Assembly (NCBI GenBank): GCA_963573385.1
Contig: CAUYLG010044547.1
Location: forward strand, 1 to 64,000
Source of the DNA: Cacajao melanocephalus
Taxonomy: Eukaryota > Chordata > Mammalia > Primates > Pitheciidae
DNA: 64,000 bases
Direction: 5' to 3'
Notes under the pieces: generated by a model
What the model was told of the DNA's origin: nothing
What the model saw: the letters and a program-made list of their open reading frames with translations, nothing else
The model's database searches: none
Translations under genes and position numbers: made by a program
Shown: one piece after another, positions 1-13,700 of the stretch
How positions within the stretch are numbered: the stretch's first letter is position 1
Layout: each line of letters starts with the position of its first letter

Positions 1-71
1 GAGAACTGGCAAGTTGTATGAAATTGTTTAAATAAAAGTCCACGTTCAGAGGGAAAAAAAAGAAAGAAAAA
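1..71 (+). pseudogene. Possible 3' end of a processed pseudogene or other retroposon (partial)
   Basis: The stretch has an AATAAA at 31-36 followed 17 bases later by an impure A-run from 54 to 71. This is the layout of a polyadenylated transcript end. Immediately to its right the L1 begins abruptly in the middle of its ORF2 3' region, without the poly-T expected for the 3' end of a minus-strand L1. A plus-strand retroposon inserted into that L1 would explain both facts. The body would lie left of the window, so the parent transcript cannot be identified. A chance A-rich junction or a rearrangement is the alternative. Confidence 0.35.
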
Positions 72-421
72 TGTCTGTTCATCTTCTTCGCCCACTTATT
101 GATGGGTTTGTTTGTTTTTTCTTGTAAATCTGTTTTAGTTCTTTGTAGATTCTGGATATTAGCCCTTTGTCAGATGGGTAGACTGCAAAAAACTTTTTCC
201 CATTCTGTTAGTCATCAGTTCACTCTAATGATTGTTTCTTTTGCTGTACAGAAGCCCTGGAGTTTAATTAGGTCCCATTTGTCTATTTTGGCTTTTGTTG
301 CCAATGCTTTTGGTGTTTTAGTCATGAAGTCCTTGCCTATGCCTATGTCCTGAATGGTTTTGCCTAGGTTTTCCTCTAGGATTTTTATGATGTGAGGTCT
401 TATGTTTAAGTCTTTAATCTA

Positions 422-568
<147 letters not shown>

Positions 569-657
569 TCAAAGATTAGATGGCTGTAGATATATGTCGT
601 TGCTTCTGAGGCCTCTGTTCTGTTCCATTCATCTATATCTCTGTTTTGTTGCCAGTA

Positions 658-885
658 TTATGCTGTTTTGATTACTGCAGCCTTGTAGTATAGTTTGAAG
701 TCAGGTAATGTGATGCCTCTGGCTTTGTTCTTTTTGCTTAGGTTTGTCCTGGCTCTGAGGGCTCTCTTTTGGTTCCATATGAAGTTTAAGGTGGTTTTTC
801 CCAGTTCTGTGAAGAAGGCCATTGGTAGCTTGATGGGGACAGAATTGAATCTATAAATTATTGTGGGCAGTATAGCCCTTTTCAT
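658..885 (-). pseudogene. L1 ORF2 fragment (region after the RT domain)
   Basis: This open stretch of 75 codons belongs to the ORF2 protein of the minus-strand L1 segment. Recognisable pieces include [19 protein letters not shown] near residues 10-28 and [12 protein letters not shown] near 58-69, both typical of the region C-terminal to the reverse transcriptase domain. It is a remnant of a protein of about 1,275 residues, with a stop after residue 75 and no promoter or initiation context of its own. It is listed as a fossil, not as a gene. Confidence 0.8.
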
Positions 886-1116
886 GATATTGATTCTTTG
901 TAACCATGAGCATGGAATATTTCTCCATGTGTTTGTGTTCTCTCTTATTTCCTTGAGCAGTGGTTTGTAGATTTTCTTGAAAAGGTCCTTTTCATCCTTC
1001 GTTAGTTATATTCCTAGGTATTTTATTCTCTTTGTGGCAATTGTGAATGGGAGTTCCCTCATGATTTGGCTCTCTGTTATTCTGTTACTGGTGTATAGAA
1101 ATGCTTGCGATTTCTA

Positions 1117-1340
<224 letters not shown>

Positions 1341-1403
1341 AGACCATCGACACAATGAAGAAAATGTGTCAACTAATGGGTAAAACATCCAGTTAGCATA
1401 AAA

Positions 1404-2208
1404 ATGGCAGGAACAAATTCACTCATAACAATATTAACCTTAAATGTAAATGGGCTAAATTCCCCAATCAAAACACACAGACAGGCAAAAACTCAAGACC
1501 CATTGATGTACTGTATTCAGGGAACCCATCTCATGTACAAAAACAAACAGAGGCTGAAAATAAAGGGATGGAGGAAGATTTATCAAGCAAATGGAGAGCA
1601 AAAAAGCACAGGAGTTACAATCCTAGTCTCTGATAAAATAGACTGTAAATGAACAAAGATCAACAGAGACAAAGAAGGGCATTACATCATGGCAAAAGGA
1701 TCAATGCATCAAGAAGAGCTAACCATCCTAAATATATACACAGCCAATACAGGAGCATCCAGGTACATAAAGCAAGTTCTTAAAGACCTACAAAGAGACT
1801 GAGACTCCCACACAGTAATAGTGGGAGACTTTAACACTCCACTGTCAGTAATAGATCAAAAAGACAGAAAATTAACAAGGATATCCAGGACTTGAACTCA
1901 GATCTGGACCAAGCAGACCTAATAGACATCCACAGAAGTCTCCACCCCCAAATCCACAGAAGATACATTCTTCGCAGCACCGCATTCCACCCACTCTAAA
2001 ATTGACCACATAATTGGAAGTAAATCACTCCTCAGCACATTCAAAAGAACGGAAATCATAACAAACAGTCTCTCCGACCACAGGGCAATCAAATTAGCAC
2101 TCAGAATTAAGAAACTAACTCAGAACCGCACAACTTCATTGAAACTGAAAAACCTGCTCCTGAATGTTGACTGGATAAACAATAAAATGTAGGCAGAAAT
2201 AAAGATGA
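1404..2208 (+). pseudogene. L1 ORF2 N-terminus: endonuclease domain, broken
   Basis: ORF2 starts at ATG 1404 and is open for 82 codons before TGA at 1650-1652; homology continues beyond it to 2208 with further frame damage. In intact L1 this domain is the apurinic-type endonuclease that nicks the target. Asn14 is present in the ILTLNVNGLN motif. The catalytic Glu (residue 43 in intact ORF2) reads Gly at residue 40 here, in CIQGTH, after a three-residue deletion upstream. The DNA then runs through the region with the GDFNT motif before breaking off. The copy cannot encode a working endonuclease. Confidence 0.88.
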
Positions 2209-2634
2209 GATGTCTTCCTTCTGGCCAGCTCTCAGCCAGGGAATTTCTCTAAGCAACTAATGGAGGCCTGCAGTTCCTTACTTGGACAAACAGAAAATGA
2301 AAAACTTACAAGGAATAAGTTTTATAAGTATAAAACTTATAAAATGAAATAAAATTATTTTTAGGAATCCAAAAGCTAGCTAATCTGGGAATTTAGTAAG
2401 AACTTAGAAGTGGGCTTCAGTGACACAGTTGACAAGTTAAGACTTTTGGACTTGTTTGATAGATGCATTGTTTATATTTAGTGTGTATATTTAATTATAA
2501 TAATTGGTGGATTTGGGGTGTTATGCTGAAGCCTATCACCTTCAGAAACCAATCTGGGAGCCTCCTCTGCATGATACAAGTACATGAGTGTGAAACAAAA
2601 CATATAATTTAATTAGTACATGTGTTTGAGGATA

Positions 2635-2745
2635 ATACTTACCTCTGAAGTGTTACTGAGAAAAAATAATCATGTGAAGTGCTTACTACAGTGTCTAGTG
2701 CATATTAAATAATTATCTATCATTATTGTTATTGACTATTAAAAT
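2635..2745 (+). repeat. MIR fragment, 3' half
   Basis: The stretch resembles the 3' half of the tRNA-derived SINE MIR: the ACCTCTGAAGTGTTACTGAG block, then GTGAAGTGCTTACTACAGTG and GTGCATATTAAATAATTAT in the usual order. It is strongly diverged, as expected for this old family. Confidence 0.65.
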
Positions 2746-3017
2746 AATTATGATTAAGATAATTCTTATAAAACACCATTCATGGAAATATAAATTTTCT
2801 TATTTCTTAGATGACTAAAATTAGTTGATGTAAACTGCAAAGGTTATTCTTGGACCAAACAGTATTTGGCAATATAACTGAACTATAGTTAATTAATGGT
2901 TATTGAAATAATTATACTGAAATTATTGAAATAATAATGAGGAATAAGAATTATATTGATTAAAAAAGAGTTGTATAGATATAGAATTCTTATTATATAT
3001 ATTTCCAATTCTAATTT

Positions 3018-3035
3018 TATATATATATATATATA
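3018..3035. repeat. (TA)n microsatellite, 9 units
   Basis: Uninterrupted TA dinucleotides in an AT-rich context. Confidence 0.9.
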
Positions 3036-4319
3036 AAATCTCTTAAAAATACATAATTATAGATTGAAAATTTGTGTATGTTTGTATACACTTATCTATT
3101 ACTTAAAATGTATTAAAAAGTTTACAATTAAAGAGTATGCAATGCATACCTGTAAAAATAGTATCCTGCATTATTGTATTTACATGGTGTGAAAAAAAAT
3201 AAAATTATAAGGAAATATGTAAAATAAAAACTAAGTAAAAACTAAAATCTTTCCATTAGGACTTTTAAAAATGTAACCCATTTTATACTTTTCTCTAGGA
3301 TCAGGCAAATTAGTACTTGTATAACTATAATACCAAATGCTTTTTGTTAATTAATATTTCAAGTTAAATAAATATTTCGTAAACTCATTACGTGTAAGAA
3401 AACAAAATATTAATCTGTGTCAAAACAACACAAAGAAGTAGCGTGTTTTGTTTTTTTCATACTATAGATATGAGGTTCACTGGGTCACATGGGGTTTACT
3501 TCACTTGTTCAAGCTCAAGAACTGGTCACTAGGGGAACCCTGCCTCCAAAAAGTATCTTTCTTTCCTATAACACAACCATGTCTTTTACTGGGGCTGAGT
3601 TTTTGTAAGTTAGATGTCCATGAAAAAAAAAACAACAACAAAAAAGAGAAAAACATGGACATCTCCTATGTAGGCTCAGAAGAGAAGCTAGGCAATGTTA
3701 TTAGCACAAGCTAACTGATTATAACTAATTCTGAGGCTGACACATTGTTCTTTTAAATGCCTTGCCTAAGTGCTTGTAGTTTTCTAATTGAAGTGTGAAG
3801 GAGCCATGTGTGTTCATACTTGAGAAGACACTAGTTAATTTTCACCTCCTCCTAAAGGCATAGATTTTAGATTTTTTAATCCATGAGAGATTTTTTTTCA
3901 CTTTTTTTAATGACTCTATTTTCAATTTTTTTTAAGTAAGACAAAATATTTATATTTTTAGGATTGTGAACCAGTGTAAAATATTAATGGTTAACATAAC
4001 TAATTTCAAATACAGTACAAATATTAGACTTATATATTAAATTTCCCCAACTGCGTATTACATATTAAGGTGGAATTGTGAGAGAATTTACTTGACAAAG
4101 ATAATAGTTGGAAGACAGAACAAGATTCAAAATTTGCATTTTAGCATTATATTTTTTGTACCTATTACAATTAAGTAATGCACTGATGCTTGCATCTTGG
4201 TATAATAACAGTACATAATAGGTTGAAAAATGCCCCACCATTGGTTTGGTTTTAATGAGTATGGGGAAACAGACTGGAGAATTTTGTTTCCTTTAGTTCC
4301 CTTAATGGGTAACTATGAG

Positions 4320-4470
4320 CAAGCTCTTTGGTTTTAGAGTTTGGTCTAGTCCTAGTTCCATCACTCAGCAGCCATGTCACCTTGGGCAGTTTCTTTTGTC
4401 TTTCGGGGTTTTAGTTTCCTTGCCCGTAAAAGTAGAATACAATTAATAATCATATTTATGACAAAGACTT
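4320..4470 (+). repeat. MIR, tRNA-derived half and core
   Basis: The order of blocks matches MIR in sense orientation: a CTAGTTCCATCACTCAGCAG block, CATGTCACCTTGGGCAGTTT, then TTTTAGTTTCCTTGCCCGTA followed by AAAG and an AATAATCATAT tail region. Confidence 0.75.
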
Positions 4471-5529
4471 TTAAAACATATAAATTCACATTACTTAGTT
4501 CTTACCTAGTTTTTTTTTATTTTACATATTACATTATAATTTTATTTTTTTCACGCCATGTAAATACGATGTTCCAGGATACTATTTTTACAGGATGCAT
4601 ATAAAGGCATATAAATTCACATTAAAAAGTCTAGTTAGAAGAAATGTTTTGGTGTGCTTCTATTTATTTCAGAAAGTGGAGAAGGATGAGTAAGAGGGAG
4701 GAGAAGGAAGAAGAGACAAGTCCTGACTTTGAGACTAGAAGACAAATGCGCATTGGCACCAGGCTTTATTGATTGATTGATTTGGTACATACAGATAGAG
4801 CACCCAAAATCATTATTCTTCTTCGTATTACATACCATATTCAGAATGGATTTACAGGGACATCCAGTAATCACTTGCTCATGCAGAAGTTCCCAAGTAC
4901 GTAGTGCCTATTGAAAATAATATGACTATTCAGATCCCATCTCTCCAGCAACCTTCGTTTCTGTCCTTTCACAGATGAAAGCTTTGAAATTTAACTATCT
5001 TCTCAAGGCTTTAAGAATGAGATGATTTGATTTCTTTAGTTTAATGGGGCTGAAACAACGAAGTAAGTAAGAGGGTTAATTAATTTGTTTGGAATCTAAG
5101 TTTTATTTTTGAATAGCATATAAGGGAAATAAGCAAAAGCAAAACTGCCTGATCAGCCTGGGACAACTTTAAGAGCACTAACTAATTAGCTTGTAAACCT
5201 GTAATGAGTTATGGCTTTGTTAGTTTGTAGAGGGCTCTAAACCCAGTTGTGTAATAATGAGCCTTAATTGTATCCCTTAAACCATAATTGTAGCCAGTGA
5301 TTGATTAGAAACATGTCAGATGTGTTTGTATTCGGATCTGTTATTATATAAGATCTGGCCATTTATCTGTGGATTTATTTATGTTTTATATCATATATAT
5401 TAAAAATTCTCCCTCAGACTTTCTGAGTATGCTTATATGAAGTTTCAAAATATTCCTATAGGAAGTAATCTCAGTGAGTTGGACGTTTAAAAGAGCAAGA
5501 CTTGTAGTGGAAAATATAAAAACTAAGTG

Positions 5530-5610
5530 AAACTTATTCAGTAAATATTCAAGAAGTTCTTACTGAGTACAATGCACACACTTCTTGGGTAATTGATACA
5601 CTAGAAGCCC
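5530..5610 (-). repeat. L2 3' end fragment, candidate
   Basis: It carries the antisense form of the L2 3' end: CAGTAAATATTCAAGAAG then TTACTGAGTACAATGCACAC. Short and diverged. Confidence 0.45.
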
Positions 5611-5989
5611 AGACATCATCCCTATGCAACATATTCACATAACACAACTGCACTTGTACCCTTACATCCATAAACATAAAAATAAATAGATAAGTTCATT
5701 AAATTATTTTATTTTTATAGTTTATCTTAATGTTCTAGGTTTTCTCTGTTATGGGGTACGAAAAATTGGAGGAGTCCTTTAACCCACTGATCTATCTCAG
5801 CACCGCAACTAGCAGCATGATCAGACGTGAACTGTATCTTGACATGTTGCAGTGTGAAGTATTATTGTCTCTGTAGTATTGTTGGCCAAAAAATGTTTAA
5901 ACTGAACCCAAACAATCTTTCAGATTTAACTTCAAATTGGCATTAAATAGAAGTGAAAAAAAGTACTTTAAAAGCCATATAGAAAATAA

Positions 5990-6495
5990 ATAAATCAGAC
6001 AAATTCAGAAGCTGGGACATTCTACAAGACAATTAGTTGTTTTCTTCAATAAGCTGGTGTCATAAAAAGATTTAGCCACTCCTTATATCAAAAGGAATTA
6101 ACGGACATAATAGTCAAATGCAGTGTGTGGATATGGTTCAACATTGGTTTGAAATGAACTGAAAAATATATTTTGAGAAAATCTAGAGAAATAAGAATAT
6201 ACTCTGGGAGTTAGATAATATTAAATTATCATTATTTTGTGTTTTTCTTAGATAAGACATAGTATTCTGATTAGATTATATAGGAGGATGTTTTTGTTTT
6301 TTAGTGTTCATACTGAATGAAGTACTATGGGGTATATAACATGAAATTATTTTAAGGTATTAGATCAAAATAGATTAAGTAAATGTAAAATAAAGTGACA
6401 ATTGTTAGATATTGGTGATGGGAATTCAGAGTTTATCATCTTTCTCCTTTTACATTTCTGCAAATTTGTAGGTTTTAATAATAAAATGCAATATA
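5990..6495 (+). mobile_element. Old L1 (L1M-type) 3' UTR remnant, candidate
   Basis: Blocks including GGGACATTCTACAAGACAAT, TGGGAGTTAGATAATATTAA and a terminal TTTCTGCAAATTTGTAGG followed by AATAAAA occur in the order seen in 3' ends of mammalian-wide L1 copies. No ORF2 portion is left. The subfamily cannot be set by eye. Confidence 0.5.
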
Positions 6496-8180
6496 AAATG
6501 GAGCCTACTTGATGCTAAATTAAACATAAAAATTTCATTCAAATATTTAGCTTCCAGCTGTTCATTAACTATCCACCTATATTTAGCCAGCTTCCACATT
6601 ATCTGGGGGGGGCGGGTAGTGCAGTGAGCTTCTCTGATTTATTCTCTGCTATCATGGAAAATGCAGTGAAGGGGGATGATAAGTACTGACCAGGTCACTA
6701 TAAAGGGATGAGAATAAAATGAGAGGTGCTACAAATGTGAGTGACAGTTGGACCGCACTCAGTCATAAAGAAAATGAAATCTTCCAGGAAAAAGTACCTA
6801 TTAGAAGGAATGTCAAATGTAGATAGAGGAGATGCAGTGGGTGGTGGATGGCCTTGCAGCTTCCTCTTTAAAAAAATAAATAAATAAATCCCAATTTATT
6901 AAAGAACACACACAAAAGCACAAAAGGTGGTGCAAAAAGAGAGAGGGAAAGGGGAAAAGATAAATGAAATAAGAGTAGAATGATAGACAACAGCTGTATT
7001 TCCTTTAGGTAAAGATAAGGATTTTAGGTTTTTATTCTGAGAAAAGTGGAAAGTTTGAATGATCTTAAATAAGATTAAATGACTATGAGAGATAACTTAC
7101 TCTTGCTGAAATGAAGAGAATGAAATAAAGGCTGGAAGATGTGTCTTTGAGAATAGATAGGAGGAGGATACTGTAGGGGCATTGAGATAAAAGATGGGAT
7201 GGTGATGGTTCAGGAAGAGGAAAGGAGAACTGGTAGCATGATACATGACTCTGAGAGCTGGAACTTGAAGGGTCCTCTGTAAGATCTTCCAAGTCTCCCT
7301 CTGGTATCTAGTGTCTAGAATGGCATCACCATTAGGTTGGCAGGGCATCTTGAGCTCAGATCATGACCTACCTGGGTCCTGTGCATCCAATAGTGAGCTT
7401 GATAGAAAACAGTGGATTAGGAAGATATTCAGAAAGAGAATGTAGGATTTGATGGTTTATCAGATGTAGAAAGATGAAGAGTTAAATATGCCTTCCAAGT
7501 ATTTGACTTGAATAATTAGGTAGATAAAAAGAGTTGTAATGAATTTCCACAAAACTATTGTTACTCTTCAGTATTACATAATTTATGGTTTTGTAATGTA
7601 GTACCATTGGAATAGTAATTTGTTCTTTATCATTCTCAACATTCTCAATATTTGTCCCAATTGCCGTCCACATTAACATAGAACAACAAAAGTCAGAGGT
7701 AATTTTTTTTCTTTCTTCTATCTCTCTTAAATTTAAAACACTGTAACTCTAGCTAATATTTTTACATGACTGAGTGGATTACATATACTGTATAAAATGA
7801 CCCAAATCACAAAACTTTCCTGGATTTTCAAAGTGCACTAAATCAATGTAGAGCAATCCAGACAACTGAACTATAAAAATGGAGAGTCATATAGCCTTGA
7901 CTTGATTTGATTTGAGTAGGATAGTGCATTGATTGACATTTGAGAAATGTAGCATTCAGTACTTGCCCTCCAGAGAGGATGAAAAATAGCCACAAATTCA
8001 ATAACACCCATCTGCACATAACTAAAATATTACCTCAAATTTATCTTCACAAGTTTGAATTTTGATCTTAGGTTGGTATAATTATAAAATGGATTCTGAA
8101 TTTTAATAAAGTATAATATAAATTTTAACATTAATTCATTTTTAGTTATTACCTACAGAATTTCCCAACATGCAAGCATA
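6496..8180. other. Unassigned DNA
   Basis: No gene or named repeat recognised. It contains a G-rich patch near 6604-6616, an A-rich AAATA tract near 6869-6890, and a purine-rich plus strand around 6900-7250 that gives serine-rich minus-strand open frames of 69-83 codons, best explained by composition. Confidence 0.55.
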
Positions 8181-8787
8181 AGCATACCTCATCTTACTGT
8201 GACTCACCTTGTTGTGCTTTACTGATATAGTGCTTTTTACAAATTAAAGCTTTGTGGCAACCCTGCATCTAGCAAATCTATTGACACAATGTTGCCAACA
8301 GCATATGGTTACTTTATGTCTCTGAATTACATTTTGTTAATTTTCACAATATTTCAAATATTTTCACTATTATTATGTCTTTAACGGAGATCTGTGATGA
8401 GTGATCTTTGGAGTTACTATTGTAATTATTTTGTAGTGTCACAAACTGCACCCAAATAAGAGGGCAAAGTTAATAAGTGTTTTGTGTGTTCTAACTGCTT
8501 CACTGATTGTTCATTCTCCTGTTTCTCTCCATCCATTCAGACTTCCTGTTCCCTGAAATACAATATTCAAATGAGGTCAATTAATTATTCCATAATACCT
8601 CTAAGTGTTCAAGTGAAAGGAAGAGTTGCACATTTCTCATTTTACAACAAAAGCTGGAAATGATTAAGCCTAGTGAGAAAGGTATGTGGAAAACCAAGAT
8701 AGATTGAAAGCTAGGCCTCTTGCACCAGTTAACCAAGTTGTGTATCCAAATGAGAAGTTATTGAAGTAAATTAGAAGTGTTACTACA

Positions 8788-9058
8788 CTTTCCTGCAATC
8801 CTAGCACTCTGGGAGGCCAAGGAGATGAATCACTTGAGCCCAGCAGTTCGAGAACAGCAAGAGCAACATGGCAATATCCCATCTCTACATTTTTTTTTTT
8901 AATAACTGGGTATGGTGTTGCACACCTGTAGTCTCAGCTACTCAGGAGGCTGAGGTGGGAGAATCACTTGATCCAGGAAGGCCGAGGCTTCAGTGAGCTG
9001 TGATTGAGCCCCTGAACTCCAGCCTGGGCAATAGACTGAGACTGTGTCTCCAAAGAAA
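8788..9058 (+). mobile_element. Alu (AluJ-like), 5'-truncated
   Basis: Two monomers are visible, with TCACTTGAGCCCAGCAGTTC in the left and AGTGAGCTGTGATTGAGCCC in the right arm and a degenerate A-rich linker between them; the diagnostic positions look AluJ. The first bases of the element are missing. Diverged copies of a target duplication flank it: TTAGAAGTGTTACTACA at 8771-8787 and TTAAAAAGTGATTCTACA at 9061-9078. Tigger1 continues without loss on both sides. Confidence 0.93.
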
Positions 9059-10116
9059 TGTTAAAAAGTGATTCTACAGTGAACACACAAATAATAAGAA
9101 AATGAAACTGCCTTATTGCTGATATGGGGAAATCTTGAGTGGTCTGGCTAGAAGATCAAACCATCCACAACATTCCCTTATGCCAAAGCCTAATTCAAAG
9201 CAAAGCCTTAACTCTCTTCTATTCTGTGAAAGGTGAGCAAAGTGAGAAAGATGCAGAGGAATTATTGGAACCTAGCAGAGGATAGTTTATGAGGTTTAGA
9301 GAAAGAAGCCATATGGATAACAGAAAAGTAAAGTTGGAGTAATAAGTGCTAATGTGGAAGTTGCAGCAAGTTACCCAGAAGACCTTACTAACACAGTTGA
9401 TAAATGTGGCTACACTAAACAACTAATTTTCAATGTAAACAAAACAGACTTCAGCTGAAAGGAGATGTCATCTTATAGTTTCATAGCTAAAGAGGAGAAA
9501 TCAATGCCTGGCTTCAAAGCTTTAAAGGACAGGGTGACTCTTCTTAGGGGCTAATGCAGCTGGTGATTTAAGTTCAACTTAATATTCATGTACTATTCCA
9601 AAAATCCTAGGACCTTAAAAAATTATATTAAATCTCTTCCACCTGTGTCTTATAAATGGAACAGCACAGCTTGAATTATAGCACCTCTGTTTACAGCAGG
9701 GATTACTGAATATTCTAAGCCCACTGTTGGACCTACCACTTAGAAAAAAAATTATTTCAAAATACTGCTGCTCATTGACAATGTGCCTAGCCACCCAAGA
9801 GTTCTGACAAAGATATATAAGGAGATTAATACTACTCTTATGCCTATTAACACAGCATCCATTCTGCAGCCTGTGAATCAAAAAGTACTTTTGAGTTTTA
9901 AGTCTCATTAAATAAATGCATTTTGTAAGGCTATAGCTGCCATAGTGATTCCTCTGGTGGATCTGGTCAGAAGTTAAAATAACAAAATTCACAGGAGTTT
10001 TGAAGAAGATGATCACAACTCTCATGGATTACACGGAGTGATTCAAAACTTCAATGGAGGAAGTAATTGCACAGATGGTGGAAATGGCAAGATAACTCAA
10101 ATTAGAAGGAGGCTGA

Positions 10117-10428
<312 letters not shown>

Positions 10429-10739
10429 CAATTGCTATAATCTTGTGATAAAACTTGAATGAGTGAAGATTTGATTTTTTTTTAAATTTCAATGTTTATA
10501 TTCAGGGGGTACAAGTTCAGATTTGTTACATGGGTGGATGGGGTGATGCTGAGGCTTAGGGTCCCCTCATCCAGGTCGTAAGCATAATACCCAACAAGTA
10601 GTTTTTTGACCCATGCCCAACTCCTTCCCTCCCCACTCTATTAGTCCCCAGTGTATATTTTTCCATCTTCACGTCCATGTGTACTCAATGTTTAGCTCCC
10701 AATTATCGGTGAAAACATTCAGTATTTGATGTTCTATTC

Positions 10740-13700
10740 CTGCACTAATTTGCTTAGGATAATGGCCTTCAGCTCTATTCATGATGCTGCAAAGGACATA
10801 ATTTGTTGTTTTTATGGCTGCATTTTTCCTTTTGTTTATACACCCAGTAATAGGATTGCTGGATCTAATGATAGTTCTGTTTTAAGTTCTTTGAGAAATC
10901 CTTCCATCAAGGCTGAACTAATTTACATTTCCACCAACAATGTATAAGCATTTCCATTTTTCTGCAGTTACTCCAGCAACTGTTATTTTCTAAATTATTA
11001 ATAATAACCATTCCGACTGTTGTGAGATCCTCTTTTACTGTGGTATTGATTTGCATTTCTCTAATGATTACTGATGCTGAGCATTTACTTTTGTTGTTGG
11101 CCACTTGTGTATCTTCTTTTGAGAGGTGGCTGTTCATGTCCTTTGCTTATTTTTAATGGGGTTATATGTTTTGCTTATTGGTTTAAGTTCTTTATAAATT
11201 CTGGATATTAGACTGCCATCAGACATGTAATTTGAGAGTATTTTCTCCCTGTTTTTAGGCTGTCTTTTTACACTGTTGACATTTTTTTTGCTGTGCTGAA
11301 GCCCTTTAGTATAGGTAGGTCCCATTTGTCAAATTTTTTTTAAAACTGAAATTGCTTTTGAGGACTCGGCCTAAATTATTTGACAAAGCCAATCTCAATA
11401 AAGGTATTTCCTTGATCTTCTTCCAGGATTTTTATAGTTTGGGATCCTATAAGTAAGTTTCTGAAACAGACTATAACTCTGTTACCAAGGCTGGAGTGCA
11501 GTGGCATGACCTCGGCTCACTGCAACCTCCACCTCCTGAGTTCAAGTGATTGTCCTGCCTCAGCCTCCTGAGTAGCTGGGACTACAGGCACGCGCCACCA
11601 CACCTGGCTAATTTTTATAATTTTAGTGGAGATAGGCTTTTAATTCACTATGTTGGCAAGGCTGGTCTCAAACTCTTGACTTTAGGTGATCCTACTGCCT
11701 CAGCCTCCCAAAGTGCTAGGATTACAGGCATGAGCCACCGCGCCCGGCACATCTTGAATTGATTGTTGTATGTGGTTAAATGTAGAGGACCAATTTTCTT
11801 CTTCTGCCTATGGCTAGCTGTTTATTCCAGCACCATTTATTGAATAGAAAATCCTTTCCCCATTGCTTATTTCTGTAAACTTTGTTGAAGATCAGATAGT
11901 TGTATGTGTGTAACTTTATTGCTGGCTTATATATTCTATTTCATTGGTGTATTTGTCTGTTTTTATACCAGTTTCTTCCTTTATGATTATTGTAGCCTGA
12001 TAATATAGTTTGAAGATGAGTAATGTGATGCTTCTGGCTTTGTTCTTTTTCCGTGTTTTCATGCCCTTTTTTTTGTTCCATATGAATGTTAGAATAGTTT
12101 TTTTTTTTCTAATTCTTTGACAAATAACATTGGTAGTTTGATAGAAAGAATGGTGAATCTAAAAGTTGGTTTGAGCAGTATGACCATTTTAGTGATACTG
12201 ACTCTTCCAATCTATGAGCTTGGAATGTTTTTCCATTTATCTGTAGCACCTCTAGTTTGCAAGGACAACTACAAAACACCTCCGATTTCCTTCAGCAGTG
12301 TTTTGTAGTTCTCCTTGCAAGGATCTTCGCTGTATTCCTAGGTACTTCACTATTTTTTTGACTATTTTAAGTGGGATTGACTTCTTGATTTGGCTCTCAG
12401 TTAGAAAATTGTTGGTGTATTATAAATACTACTGACATTTATACAGTGATTTTGTATCTTGAAACTTTACTAAAGTCATTTATCACTTCTAGAATGCTTT
12501 TGGTAATCTTTAGAGTTTAGCTTACATAAAATTGTATCATCAGCAGAGAGATATTGTGATTTATTATTTTTCTATTTTGATGCATTTTACTTTGTTCTCT
12601 TCCTTGATTGCTTTGGCTAGGACTTCCAGTACTACGTTAAGTAGAGTGGTGAGAATGGGCATCTTGCCAAGTTCCAGTTCTCAAGGGGAGTGGTTCCAGC
12701 CTTTGCCCATTTATTCTGATATTGGATATGAATTTGTCTTAGTTGGTTCTTATAATTTTGATATGTTTTCCTTTGATGCCTAGTTTGTTGAGGGTTTTTA
12801 TCATGAATGGAAGTTGGATTTTATCAAAAACTTTTAATGTGTCGATCAAGATAATTATATGAGTTTTATTTTTAATTATATTTATGTAATGAATCATAGT
12901 TATTGATTTGTGTATGCTGTGCCAACCTTGCATCTCAGGAATAAAGCATACTTGATCATGGTGAATAAATTTTTTGATGTGTTGCTAGATTTAGTTTTGT
13001 TAGTATTTTGTTGAGGATTTTTGCATCTCTGTTCATCAGAAATATTGACCATAGGTGTGCTTTTTCAATGGGTCTATACCAAATTTTGGTATCAGGCTGA
13101 TGTTGGCTTCATAGCATGAGTTAAGGAGGAGACTCTACTCTTTAATATTTTTGGAATAGTTTCAGTAGGATTGGTAGCAGTTCTTTATTGTATATCTAGT
13201 AGAATTCAGCTATGAATCCCTGTAACCCAGGTCTTTTTGTTTGGTGTTCTTGTTAGTGATTCAATTTAAAAACTCGCTTTTGGTCTGTTCAGGTTTTCAC
13301 TTTCTTTTTGTTTCAATCTTGAGTGATTGTATGTTTCCGGGAATTTATCGATTTCTTCTAGGTTTCTAATTTGTGTGTGTGGGTGTGTTCACAATAGCTT
13401 CTAAGGATCTTTTGTATTTCTGTGGGATTGGTTGTAATGTCATCTTTATCATTTCTGATTGTGCTTAGCTGGATTTTCTCTTTGTATTTTCTTTGCTAAT
13501 CTAGCTAGTGATCTATTGCTCTTGTTTATTCTTTTCAATAATGAGCTTTTGGTTTCATCAATTCTTGGTATGGAATTGTACATATCCATTTCATTCAATC
13601 CTCTTATTTTAGTTATTTATTTTCTTCTGTTTGCTCCTGGATTGGTTTGGCATTTTTTTCTAGTTCCTCTAAGTGCAAGATTATTGTTAATTTGAGTCTT

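Larger units (their letters stand above)
2209..5985. other. Mostly unassigned AT-rich DNA with small old repeats
   Basis: Apart from the MIR, L2 and AT-repeat entries inside it, I recognise nothing here. Open frames are short (79-88 codons at most), low in complexity and without family features. The flank starting at 2209 should hold the right target-site duplication of the twin-primed L1, but its partner on the left is hidden by the disrupted edge at 72. Confidence 0.6.

Noticed and set aside
9615..10025. 136-codon minus-strand open frame
   Set aside because: It is antisense to the Tigger1 transposase remnant, whose sense strand is plainly recognisable.
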